A DNA stretch of 40,095 nucleotides from Algoriphagus sp. AGSA1. Lineage in GTDB: Bacteria; Bacteroidota; Bacteroidia; Cytophagales; Cyclobacteriaceae. Location: NCBI RefSeq assembly GCF_021390545.1, contig NZ_JAJUWR010000043.1, positions 1 to 40,095 of the forward strand, read 5' to 3'. Below, piece after piece: positions 1 to 9,500 of this stretch; position 1 is the stretch's first letter, and every line of letters starts with the position of its first letter. Position numbers and translations under genes: made by a program. A model generated the notes under the pieces. That model had not been told where the DNA came from. It saw only the letters and a program-made list of their open reading frames with translations, and did not search any database.

Positions 1-125
1 AGACTAGCAAAATAGTCCGAATCCCTGTGGGGCATGCCCCACAGGGATTACTTTTGGTGCACTCTTGTTGCCAATTATGGTGTATTCTTATTTACCGAAA
101 GTGGTGCATTGTTATTTACCGATCA
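1..125 (+). mobile_element. Right end of an IS21-like insertion sequence (partial)
   Basis: Three adjacent imperfect units of 23-24 bp lie at 55-77, 78-101 and 102-125. Each begins TGGTGyA and the last two share TTATTTACCGA. Tandem subterminal repeats of about 20 bp are typical of IS21-family ends, which finish in CA; here the last unit ends in CA at 124-125. Directly after it the sequence becomes a recognisable patatin gene lacking its 5' part, so the junction lies at about 125-128. No istA or istB coding sequence is visible; they would lie to the left of the window. The family assignment is inferred from the end structure only. Confidence 0.6.
20..49. repeat. Perfect 30-bp palindrome inside the IS end
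   Basis: The 30 bases are their own reverse complement: the left arm AATCCCTGTGGGGCA is mirrored exactly from 35 to 49. The stem is GC-rich and followed by ACTTTT. It could form a hairpin that stops transcription leaving the insertion sequence, but the T run is short, so the role is uncertain. Confidence 0.6.
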
Positions 126-1046
126 CATGAGCATTTGGAACAACGGTATTCCTGCTCAACATCAGATCATTTTGATATGATCTGCGGAACATCTACTGGG
201 GGTCTTATCGCCCTTGCGCTTTCATTAAAAATTCCTGCTTCAGAGGTATGTACGTTTTACGAAAAATACGGAAGTCAAATCTTTCCTCACCGCACCAAAT
301 TAGGAGGACTTATAAGACAAACATTCTGGCGGGGAAAATACTCAGACAAGCCTCTCCGAAATGCACTAAAAACCATTTTTAAAGACAAAAAAATTGGTGA
401 TTGCCAGAATCTTTTATGCATCCCGAGCTATTCGCTAACAGATGCACGTCCCTGGGTCTTCAAATATGACCACAAAGAAGTTCCACTAGATAGGGATAAT
501 AAGGCATTTTGTGTTGATGTCGCACTCGCTACTTCTGCAGCTCCGACATATTTCCCATTAGCAGAGATTGAATATTATGATAAAAAGCAATTTATAGACG
601 GCGGTGTGTGGGCCAATAATCCAACAATGGTAGGGGTTATTGAAGCTCTTACATACTTTGTTGGTGACGGGAAAGAGTTCGATTCTATTGAGGTGCTTTC
701 AGTCAGCAGCCTTAACAATACTGCTGGAAAATCAATTGGTCTGAAAAGACATCGTCCCTTTATTAAATGGAAGGATGACTTATTTGAGACATCTCTAATT
801 GGGCAAAGCATGTTTACAAATTATATGATGTCAAAGTTTTGCGAGATGAATCATATCAAAGTGAGGTACATACGGATTCCATCAGAAAGCATATCAGCAG
901 AACAACAACACTTAGTTCAACTTGATATAGCAACGGAAAATGCGATCCATTTCATTAAAGGAAAAGGAAATGACAGGGGAGAAATTGCAAAAAAAGATCC
1001 TGAAATAGGATCATTCTTTATGGAAGCTAAAAACTATAAAATATAA
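27..1046 (+). pseudogene. capV: CBASS patatin-like phospholipase (CapV), 5' end replaced by IS
   Basis: This is a patatin-like phospholipase of the CapV type. In CBASS, CapV is switched on by a cyclic nucleotide and degrades membrane phospholipid to kill the infected cell. The nucleophile motif GTSTGG (residues 54-59, Ser56) and the catalytic Asp of FIDGGVWANNP (Asp191) are present. The first 30-odd residues are encoded by the IS end and look nothing like a protein domain. The N-terminal DGGGxxG oxyanion loop that every patatin needs is missing. The first ATG in native sequence is at 177, just before the nucleophile. The CD-NTase gene follows after 4 bp, as expected for the effector of that operon. 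The encoded enzyme is probably inactive. Confidence 0.85.
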
Positions 1047-1050
1047 CAAT

Positions 1051-2094
1051 ATGGCAAATTGCAACTTATTATTCAGCGAATACAATAGCATAATCAGGTT
1101 ATCCGATGAAAGGCGACAACAACTATTAGAAGTTCGTAACAACCTAAGGATTAGGCTTAGACGCGGCTACTCTATTATATCTGAAGAGCTAGGTCTAAAA
1201 AATGAAATAATTCATCAGAGCCAAGGATCCTTTGTTATGGACACCATAATTTCTCCGATTAGAGGCGATTATGATATCGATGATGGACTATACTTTATTG
1301 GCAGCTTAGATAGAAAGAGTAGGCCATCTCCTTCAGAATTTCATAAATGGGTAAAATATGCTCTTGATCGCGGACATGATGACATCGAAAAAGTCATAGA
1401 TAAATCGACATGCATACGAGTACAATACAAAAGTGGTTTCCATGTAGATATCCCTATTTATTATGCCGACAATATTGATTGTCCAGATCTGGCAGATGTG
1501 AACCGAGGGTGGATTCTAAGTCACCCAATCGAATTTATTGAGTGGTTTGAACAAAAAGTTCAATCAGGCTTCAGAAAAGCATTTATTACTGAATCCAGAC
1601 TTTTTGATGAGTTTGTACAATGGACATCAGATATTAGAAAAAATGATCATCAGCTTCGTAGGATTGTTCGGTTTTTAAAGGCTTGGGGAGATCTGCGGAG
1701 AGAGGAAATGCCCTGTGGATTAATAATGACCATCCTTGCGGCAAACAATTATTATCCGCACCAGCGGGATGATATTTCCTTAAAGGAAACTTTAATCAAA
1801 ATTCACGCATCCTTGCAACAAAATTTTAGATGCGAAAGACCGACTACACCAAAAGGAGAAAATCTTTTTGAAGGTTATAAAAATCAAGATGCCTTTATGA
1901 AATATCTCGGTTACTTTATTGAAAATGCCAAAAAAGCACTCGAAGAGCCAAACGAAAAAATTGCCTGCAAATATTGGCAAGTAAGTCTGAGAGATCGTTT
2001 TCCTTGCTATTTAGCAAAAGATGAGATTAATGGAAATTCCGCTACCATTAGCTTGGGAATTGGAGGTTCAATTAGAAAACCGTGGTGCTACTAA
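1051..2094 (+). CDS. CBASS cGAS/DncV-like nucleotidyltransferase (CD-NTase)
   Basis: A 347-residue CD-NTase, the sensor and signal-making enzyme of CBASS, which produces a cyclic di- or trinucleotide when phage infection is detected. The signature is clear: QGSF (Gly59-Ser60), then DYDIDD with the two metal-binding Asp at 75 and 77, and the third acid in HVDIPIYY (Asp133). The length is normal for the family. It follows capV by 4 bp and precedes the E2 gene by 1 bp, so the three form one operon. The C-terminus ends GGSIRKPWCY. In type II CBASS the enzyme's C-terminus is what the E2 conjugates. The nucleotide product cannot be read from sequence. The enzyme looks intact although its effector gene is broken. 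Confidence 0.88.
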   Translation: MANCNLLFSEYNSIIRLSDERRQQLLEVRNNLRIRLRRGYSIISEELGLKNEIIHQSQGSFVMDTIISPIRGDYDIDDGLYFIGSLDRKSRPSPSEFHKWVKYALDRGHDDIEKVIDKSTCIRVQYKSGFHVDIPIYYADNIDCPDLADVNRGWILSHPIEFIEWFEQKVQSGFRKAFITESRLFDEFVQWTSDIRKNDHQLRRIVRFLKAWGDLRREEMPCGLIMTILAANNYYPHQRDDISLKETLIKIHASLQQNFRCERPTTPKGENLFEGYKNQDAFMKYLGYFIENAKKALEEPNEKIACKYWQVSLRDRFPCYLAKDEINGNSATISLGIGGSIRKPWCY

Positions 2095-2095
2095 G

Positions 2096-2755
2096 ATGGA
2101 AAGTTCAGAGATTTTCGAAAGCCATATCGGGCCTGTCATTGAAAAATACCCAAAACTAAGTAGGGTATTAACCTCTGAAGGGAAAGTAACTTTAAAAGGA
2201 GAAATGGAAATTATTGATGCAGAAGGTAACTTTTGGGAAGTTTTCGAAATTGAAATTCACCATGTAGACAGTTACCCATTACAATTCCCAAAGGTTTATG
2301 AGGTCGGAGGAAAAATCCCTAAAATAGCCGATTGGCACATCTATGTAGATACAAAATCATGCTGCGTTGCGATTGCACCTGAAGAAAGTATTGCTTGCAA
2401 GAAAGGAATTACTTTAGTTCAATTTATTGATGAATTTGTATTGCCCTTTTTTTTTAATCAAGCCTTTCGAAGGGTTGAAGGATATTATAAAAACGGAGAA
2501 TATTCCCATGGTATCCAGGGAATTTTCGAATTCTATGATGAAACTTTTAAAACACACGGAAATGTAAGTGCGTTGATCCGCTTAATGAAAAAAATGGCCT
2601 TGATCAAAACTAGGCCAGGAAGGACCCATCAATGCTTTTGTGGTAGTGTTAATAAATTTAGACATTGCCATAGAGAGACATTCAACAAACTTTTTGATTT
2701 AGACCGAAGGCTGATTCAAGTCCATGCAGATTTAATAGTAGAGGCCTGGAATTAA
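2096..2755 (+). CDS. E2-like conjugating protein of short type II CBASS, SEC-C-like tail
   Basis: A 219-residue protein started at the ATG at 2096, one base after the CD-NTase stop; an in-frame ATG at 2021 lies inside the CD-NTase gene and is less likely. Residues about 35-125 follow the ubiquitin-conjugating (E2) pattern: FEIEIHHVDSYPLQFPKVYEVGG, then WHIYVDTKSCCVA, where Cys89 or Cys90 would be the active cysteine. Short type II CBASS loci have an E2-like gene without E1 or JAB, and the E2 acts on the CD-NTase; that fits, since no E1 or JAB gene follows. The C-terminus carries CFCGSVNKFRHCH (180-192), which resembles a SEC-C zinc-binding motif. Its function here is unknown. Confidence 0.75.
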   Translation: MESSEIFESHIGPVIEKYPKLSRVLTSEGKVTLKGEMEIIDAEGNFWEVFEIEIHHVDSYPLQFPKVYEVGGKIPKIADWHIYVDTKSCCVAIAPEESIACKKGITLVQFIDEFVLPFFFNQAFRRVEGYYKNGEYSHGIQGIFEFYDETFKTHGNVSALIRLMKKMALIKTRPGRTHQCFCGSVNKFRHCHRETFNKLFDLDRRLIQVHADLIVEAWN

Positions 2756-2849
2756 TTTACTTTAATTAGGCGGTTTTCTCTTCATTAAAATGATTCATAC
2801 CAATTCTTAGTTAATACTGACATAACGATTGGTGAGGCCTTCTAGTCGA

Positions 2850-3503
2850 TTATGTCCTACTATTGTTCTTCTTTAATTTAAGATATTTTCTAAAATCAGG
2901 CAAAGCAAAACTAAATAAAACTCTTGTTATGATATCCTTTGACATGGCATCAAAGAATGATTTTAATATAATTCCAGGTGTTTCAGGAAAGTAATCGTTT
3001 TTAGTAACTGTAGTTACTTCTTGCTGTCTGTGTTTAATATCAATCGAAGATTCTTTATTTGACAATAGAATAAAGATAATTTCATCACTAGGGTTCAAGT
3101 ATGATATATTAATTTGTCCTTTATTTGAGTCAAAAGTTAAGCTATATTCAGCTTCTGATATATTGAAGTTTGATCTAGCCATTTCAATATTCATCAACTC
3201 AGCGTTTTTACTGTACAATTCAAAATCAATTTGAATAGAGTCAATTAGAAGATTCCCTGTATTGATTACTAATATTTCATTTTTATACAATTCATTAATT
3301 GGTTTGTCATTCATCTTGATTTCAATATTATTTTTCACCAAATCAGAAACTTCAATTAACCTTGTAGAAAAAGTTGAAAAAATCGACAATATCTTTTCCT
3401 TTTTATCTTTTTTCGAGTTCCACCTACTTAGAAACGCTGTTAAAACTGCACCAATTATTGCTCCAGCGACAGCAAAAATTCCGTTTAATAGTTCTGGTTT
3501 CAT
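2850..3503 (-). CDS. Membrane-anchored protein of unknown function
   Basis: A 217-residue protein that I do not recognise. Residues 7-26 form one glycine/alanine-rich transmembrane helix, followed by a lysine-rich stretch (NSKKDKKEK) that should lie in the cytoplasm, so the rest is probably cytosolic. Residues 70-150 are rich in short hydrophobic strands (EILVINTGN, IDSIQIDFELY), suggesting a beta-sandwich. The gene converges with the CBASS operon, its stop lying 94 bp from the E2 stop. It stands alone, with more than 500 bp to the next minus-strand gene upstream. A defence role is possible from context only. Confidence 0.6.
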   Translation of the reverse strand: MKPELLNGIFAVAGAIIGAVLTAFLSRWNSKKDKKEKILSIFSTFSTRLIEVSDLVKNNIEIKMNDKPINELYKNEILVINTGNLLIDSIQIDFELYSKNAELMNIEMARSNFNISEAEYSLTFDSNKGQINISYLNPSDEIIFILLSNKESSIDIKHRQQEVTTVTKNDYFPETPGIILKSFFDAMSKDIITRVLFSFALPDFRKYLKLKKNNSRT

Positions 3504-4026
3504 ATTTTGTCATTTTTCATACCACACAATTAAAAATCCCCCCTCGGTGTAGTCTCATCGCTCGTGGCACTGGGTTGAATTTTTAACTTAACCCTTCTAT
3601 TCTTGCCAATTAGCAATTGGCTGTTCTACCTCACCCCTCCCTCTCCTTTAGGAGAAGGCGATTGTGAGACTGTATGTTTCAAGCTAGTGATTCCACTGGA
3701 TTGAGAAGTTCTCCGGATTTAAGCCCAGATAGGTACTATAATAGTTGGCGTAGTTCCAGGATCCTGTCAGTCTCAGTACTTGAGAGTCTCAGCTGACAAA
3801 GAACAGTAGCAAGAAAGGGAATAAAATGATAAGAAAACATACCAGTACAGGGTATATTTTGGGGAAATGAGAGGAAATGTGAGGGAATTGCAGTGCTTTT
3901 TCAGGCTTTCATCAGAATGATAAGTATACCTCTGTGCCATTTTACAAACAAAAATAGAAAGTGGGTAACATGATCCTGTTCCATGTCAGCGATACACTTA
4001 TGTTACAAGACTCCCTATTTCATTAA
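3504..4026. other. Intergenic region with small inverted repeats
   Basis: About 520 bp without a credible gene. It contains a short hairpin at 3605-3621 (7-bp arms GCCAATT and AATTGGC, 3-base loop) and a CT/AG-rich hairpin near 3635-3658 (TCTCC-TTTA-GGAGA). Such CCTCTCC...GGAGA elements are common between genes in many bacteria. No promoter could be assigned. Confidence 0.4.
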
Positions 4027-4734
4027 TTATCCTAATCGATTATTGTTATAGTACCTTATTATTTCAATATTCTCTGGAATCACATCGATTACTTGATAAC
4101 CATCTTGATCCTCCTGACAGGCTCTTGGATTAACTCTACAATGAAATGTTGAAACTGCTATCCTACCCCAAGGATTATCATGAAAAGTTTGAATATCATT
4201 TGGATCCAATTTGCACTTTAAGATAAAAGGCTCTCCAATTCCTTTAATTTTGTCAGAAATCTTATCAAAGTATTGAAGTGGAAAATAGACCTGCTCCCCA
4301 CCAAAATTAGAAAGCAATGGTTCAGCACCATGATTATCTAAAGCGGAAGTTGTAAAATTAAAAAACAATCGTTTATCTCTAGATGCATTTTGCTGACTAT
4401 TAAAGTGTTCTTTCCATGCCTTTTTAATTTCATCTATTTCCTTCAGTGAAAATTTATCCTCATACCTAGTAATAAAGCTATCTCGAATTTCTCTGCCAGA
4501 ACGACAAGTTAAACCTGCTTTGGATATTTCCCCATAAATTGCTCGTGTGTAATGAAATCCAAAAATACTTTGCTCAAGACAGTACTCATTAATCCTAAAT
4601 ACTAAGTTTTCTATCAAATAATTCTCTAACAATTTCTCAAAAGATTCTGTTTTCTGAAAAAGAGTTTTGATGGATTCAAGCTCAGCTATAAATTCATCTG
4701 GCAACCCGTTTAAGTTATCAAGGTTAATAGTCAT
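4027..4734 (-). CDS. Hypothetical protein, possible ADP-ribosyltransferase-like fold
   Basis: A 235-residue protein of no family I can name with confidence. The order of motifs (FGFHYTRA, then GLTCRSGREIRDSF, then FFNFT, and a late IPENIEIIRYY) is reminiscent of ADP-ribosyltransferase-like enzymes, which start with an H/R-containing NAD-binding strand and end with a glutamate. This is a weak pattern judgement. It has no signal peptide or membrane segment. It lies 154 bp downstream of the FRG-domain gene on the same strand and could be the last gene of the defence cluster. Confidence 0.6.
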   Translation of the reverse strand: MTINLDNLNGLPDEFIAELESIKTLFQKTESFEKLLENYLIENLVFRINEYCLEQSIFGFHYTRAIYGEISKAGLTCRSGREIRDSFITRYEDKFSLKEIDEIKKAWKEHFNSQQNASRDKRLFFNFTTSALDNHGAEPLLSNFGGEQVYFPLQYFDKISDKIKGIGEPFILKCKLDPNDIQTFHDNPWGRIAVSTFHCRVNPRACQEDQDGYQVIDVIPENIEIIRYYNNNRLG

Positions 4735-4888
4735 ATTTGAGATAATAATGTTTTGTAGTTCATTATAGAATTCGTTAGATCTATGGATATTGACTCTTTA
4801 CATTATGACCTATCCGAATTTTTCATTTCAATTATTCACATCCCTCATTTCACCTTTCCTGCCAATAAATGGAGGTTGGAAAATCAAA

Positions 4889-5785
4889 CTAATCACCATC
4901 TCTATTAAAACTAATTCTCGGATAATTTAGAGATTTCCCCAATCCCTCTAAGCCAGGAAATAAAGTTTCTGGAGTAATATTCATTTGTCTTAAATATTTC
5001 AGTACACTATAATTCAATTCCTTAGCTATAGTAATCTTTAATAGGGCGATTTCCCTTATGTTGTATCCTGACAAGTCATCAAAATGTAATTTTGTAGGGG
5101 TTGGTGAGGACAAATAGGACGTTAATGAATGAGAAAACGGAACCATTATGTTTGTAGGCATAACAAATATTCCCTGCTGAATAGATAAGCGTTCATTACA
5201 TTGATCCGGGTTTATCAACAGCAACTCCTTTTCCAATTCCCTATCGAAACTTTTGTCAGTAATTACACAGTTTGCTTTTTCATTACTAAGCTGATACACT
5301 TTATCCATACTCATACCTCCACCTTTCCCCGTTTTTTCATATTTTTCTCGCAAAAAACTATCTGAGATACTGTATGTCAAAATATTTTTGTTTATAGCCC
5401 ATACGGCAGAATTACTTTCGTTATTTGCGATAGCCATTCTTATTGCCACAAATAGTGACTTAGAAAAGTCCAAGAGCCTAGTTGCCGCTCCGTAATGTTG
5501 CATAATAGTTAACCACTCGATATTATTTGTGCTATCTGGCGAATTCTGCGAATAAAGCGGATATTTCCACTTAAACTCTTTTAACATTTCCTTTTCGTGG
5601 TGTGGGATCATTGCTTTGTCTACCAAGTTAGGGAACAATGAATTGATAAGTCTTTCAAGAGAGGTAGATAAGGGCCAATTTTCATTAGCTTGACCTCTAA
5701 ACACAAATTGATCTAAAAATCTCTGATTTAAAGTAAAAATATCAGACCACTGATTTAGTCTACATTCTATATATAATTGTTTCAT
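4889..5785 (-). CDS. FRG domain-containing protein
   Basis: A 298-residue protein with the hallmarks of the FRG domain: FRGQ at 29-32 and WLTIMQHYGAATRLLDFSKS at 91-110, followed by a hydrophobic helix (LFVAIRMAIA). FRG proteins are frequent in bacterial defence islands and mobile elements, and their biochemical activity is not established. The gene starts 98 bp downstream of the metallopeptidase gene of the restriction operon and is read in the same direction, so it may be co-transcribed or have its own promoter in that gap. Confidence 0.85.
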   Translation of the reverse strand: MKQLYIECRLNQWSDIFTLNQRFLDQFVFRGQANENWPLSTSLERLINSLFPNLVDKAMIPHHEKEMLKEFKWKYPLYSQNSPDSTNNIEWLTIMQHYGAATRLLDFSKSLFVAIRMAIANNESNSAVWAINKNILTYSISDSFLREKYEKTGKGGGMSMDKVYQLSNEKANCVITDKSFDRELEKELLLINPDQCNERLSIQQGIFVMPTNIMVPFSHSLTSYLSSPTPTKLHFDDLSGYNIREIALLKITIAKELNYSVLKYLRQMNITPETLFPGLEGLGKSLNYPRISFNRDGD

Positions 5786-5883
5786 TCCTTACTTATCAAT
5801 TCCGTATACCTACTTTTGCTTTATAAAATCTGGTGCTTTAGCGTACCCCCACAAAGAACACTTTCTAAGCCTCTGAATCAAAA

Positions 5884-6579
5884 TTAAGCCATCATCCGCT
5901 CCAACTTCTCCTTCCATTTTTCCCAATCAGGCATATAACGGGATTGAAGTCTGAAAAAAGCAGGAGAATGGTCCGGGTGAACCAAATGGCATAGCTCATG
6001 AATAATGACATATTCTATGCATCCTTTGGGTGCTTTGATCAACTCAGGATTTAGTATTATTTTTCCTTTTGGAGTGCAGCTTCCCCATCTCAAAGCCATA
6101 TCTCGTATGACCACTGAATCTGGAGCCACACCTTCTGATCTAAATTTTAGAATTAACTCAGAAGCAATTTTCTCAAATTTCTTCCGAGCTAGTTGTAGAT
6201 ACCAAGCCTTCATCAATTCCTTCACTTTACCACGATCTGTAGTCTCTACACGAATTTCTCCATGAAGTAACTTCACCGAATCCTGACTTGCCTCTTCTAT
6301 CATCAATCGGTACTGCCTTCCCAGATATAGATGAGTCTCTCCGCTTACATAGTTACGCTCTGTTAGTCTCGGCTGGAATGACAAAAAGAAACTCTGCTGC
6401 TTGATAATCCATGCAGCACGTTTTTGCAAAACCTGTTTGATCTTTTCTCTGTTGGCAGAGGCAGGTGCTTTGACCAAGACTTCGGAGGTAGGTGTGACAG
6501 TTATTCCCAAGGTTTTCCGATCCGAAAAACTCACTTCATAATCGATCACCCTAGAACCAAACTGAATTGAATCTTTCAT
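5884..6579 (-). CDS. YgjP-like zinc metallopeptidase linked to type I restriction
   Basis: A 231-residue YgjP/DUF45-type metallopeptidase. The zinc site HELCH is at 194-198 with HPDHSPAFF just after it, and the family-typical RWGSCTPKGKIILNPEL precedes it (164-180). No signal peptide, so cytoplasmic. Its ATG overlaps the hsdR stop by 4 bp, so it should be translationally coupled to hsdR. Members of this family very often sit next to hsdR in type I restriction operons; their role there is not known. Regulation of the restriction enzyme by proteolysis is a plausible guess. Confidence 0.88.
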   Translation of the reverse strand: MKDSIQFGSRVIDYEVSFSDRKTLGITVTPTSEVLVKAPASANREKIKQVLQKRAAWIIKQQSFFLSFQPRLTERNYVSGETHLYLGRQYRLMIEEASQDSVKLLHGEIRVETTDRGKVKELMKAWYLQLARKKFEKIASELILKFRSEGVAPDSVVIRDMALRWGSCTPKGKIILNPELIKAPKGCIEYVIIHELCHLVHPDHSPAFFRLQSRYMPDWEKWKEKLERMMA

Positions 6580-9500
6580 GATCGATAGCGTTTTTTGGCA
6601 ACGGCCAAGATTCTTTCAGCCAAGGAATCGATCTCTGAGTAGGAAATCTCCCTCGCATGTTTATCACGGACTTCATCTATCAGGTAGTCCCCTATCTCGA
6701 TAATAAGTTTACCGGTAATCTCTCTTTTGGACTCCCACTCCACAATAGGACTCTGCCCCCGACCAAACACCTCCGCTTTTATAAGCTGATTTATTTTCAA
6801 TGCAGAAGTTTCGCAGATAGACTTTAGCGCATCGCTGTTGGAAATCTTTTCATCCAAAAACTCCTTGGTCAATCCATAAAAAGCAGCTGCCACCGACTCG
6901 TCCTTAAGCAGCTCGGGAATGTCCGAGTCTGTATGATTGAGCACCGCATCCATGACATTTTTTGTCTTTTGAAGATATTGGGTTTCCGAAATCCTCCTCG
7001 CCTCATAATCGGCAATTGTTTGGGATAAGAGTTGAGAAAACTTCTTATAAAAAGCGGGATCTTCATCCATCTTTTCGGAGATATACTTGGCTGTCCGGCT
7101 TGCGATTTTATCTGCTTTCGCCGCCTCTCCCACCGTCTTCTCAACTTCACTAGCAAAACTGTCTTTGTCAAAAATATTGACCAAATCAGTAATGGGCTCT
7201 ACCTCCTCTGCAGTCACATGAGTATCCAGCAGTTTTTGAATCTGCTCTTCATATCGACTGTAATCTATCCGGTCAGAAAACCTGGCAACAACTGCGAAAC
7301 GTAGCTTCATAAAAAAAAGCAGATCGGATTTGTACCGATCGATTTCCTTTGGGTCAGTTCTCTCATGAAAGGAAATGGTCGAAAGAGCAAGTTTCAAACT
7401 TTTACCGTAAGAAGTGAGCTTGTCATAAAAAATCACCCTAACTGACTCGTCACGCAAGATAAGCTGATAAGCCTCCGCATCCCTTGTGTTTTTTACACTT
7501 TTAAAAATATCCCAAAGTTCAGAATGCCTCTGCGGAAGTCGGTTGATCTCTATCTCTATATTCACCAGTGTTCCTTCCATATCGAGCTCATCAAACTCCT
7601 GAAAAGCAGCATACATCCTCAATGCATCGTCCAAATTTTCAATGACTCCATAATAGTCTATCACAAATCCGAAATCTTTACCTTCTTCTACTCGATTCAC
7701 CCGGGCAATAGCCTGGAGCAGTTTGTGATCTTTGAGATTTCTGGTCAAATAAAGAACCGTGCTTTTGGGTTCATCAAAGCCCGTCAACAACTTATCTACA
7801 ACAATTATAATTTCTGGATCAGGCAGGTTTTGAAAGCGACTGATCACTTGGCTCTCGTACTTCTTGGCAGATCCATGCTCCTGCATCATCCTTTTCCAAA
7901 ACCTCTGCACTTTGTCACTGCTTTGCTCATAGGCATTGTCTTCTCCTTCCCGATCATCAATGGGTGAAATCAAAACTTCAGAGCTTACCAGTCCTATTTC
8001 ATCCAAGATCTCTTTGTATTTGATTGCACTTAGCTTTTTGTCGCAGACCAACATACCTTTAAACCCTGTTCCTTGCCAATTGTCCCTAAAGTGTCTACTG
8101 ATATCCCAGCAGGTCACATAAATTCTTTGCTCAGCAGAGTTGATCTGGTCAGCACGGCTAAATTTCCGCTTGAAATCAGCCTTTTCCCTATCATTAAAAG
8201 GTTCCGAAACCATATCAAAAAATCGATCTAGAGGGCCTGAATTCACTTTTAGATATGGCAATCTCCCCTCATACAAGAGTGGGACGACCGCCCCATCTTT
8301 CACGGCTTCATCTACAGTGTAGGCATCGATCATTCCCCCAAATTTGGCAGCTGTACTCTTCTCTTTCTTGAAAAGAGGAGTACCTGTCATCGCAATAAAA
8401 CATGCATTTGGCAGGGTCTTTTGCATTTCGATATTGAAGGTTCCATGCTGGGTCCGATGTCCTTCGTCTATCAAAACAAAAATATTCGGATTTTCCAGCG
8501 GCTTTTGAATCTTCTTTACCGCGGCGGTGAATTTGTTGATTATCGTAGTGACTACAGCATCACTTGGACTTTCGAGCAAATGTACCAGTTGCGTTCCAGT
8601 CGAAGCATTATTGACTGCCATCCCACATTTTCGAAACGTACTGGTAATTTGTCTGTCCAGATCCGTCCGATCCGTTACCAAAATGATTTTTGGATTCAAA
8701 ATGCTTTTTTCCATGGCAATCGCCTGCGCCATCATGACCATCGTAAGAGATTTACCACTTCCCTGTGTATGCCAAATCACCCCACCTTCTCGTCGATCCC
8801 TACCTTTTGCATCTTTTACTAAAACCTTAAGACGTGCCAATGTCTTCTTGACTGCAAAGTACTGCTGATATCGGGTGACCTTCTTCGTACCACCATCAAA
8901 CAGAATAAAGTTGTATATCAAATCAAGAAGCCTCTCCGGTCGACATAGATTGAATAAAAACTCATCTTGCGCCGTAAATTGTATTTCTTCCTTCTCCAAG
9001 TCTTCAAAATATCGCTTGACATAGGAAAAGCGATCCGAAAACAGTTTCTGGTGTGTGGTAGGATCTAGTTTCTCTTTTTTGATTACCCTTAATTGATCCT
9101 CATATTCCTTCCTTTTCAAATCGGATGAAATCTTTTCTTTCCACTGCGCCCAAAATTTCAACGGAGTACCATTGGTAGCATAGCTTGTTTCTTGGTTTGC
9201 CAATGATACCAGCAGCTGGGCATACACATAAAAATTTCTAATCCCGTCCTCCTGCTGATTTCTCAAATGTTGGGAGATAGCCTGCTTGATCGGCTCCTTC
9301 ATGTCCGGTCGCTTACACTCTAGGATCACAATGGGAATTCCGTTGATAAAAATCACTAGATCCGGAATGTAATGATCTTTGCCGTTGCTACGTAAGACTT
9401 TGAATTCTTCTGAAACCTGAAACTTATTGTTTTGGGGATTTTCCCAATCTATGTACTGTAGGGTAAAACTTTTCCGATCTCCATCCACAGTCTGCTCCAC

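Noticed and set aside
2021..2095. Earlier in-frame ATG for the E2-like gene
   Set aside because: It lies inside the CD-NTase gene and would add 25 residues unlike the E2 fold; the ATG at 2096 follows the CD-NTase stop by one base.
7524..7967. Long plus-strand frame inside hsdR
   Set aside because: It is the antisense shadow of an intact, well-conserved HsdR coding sequence.
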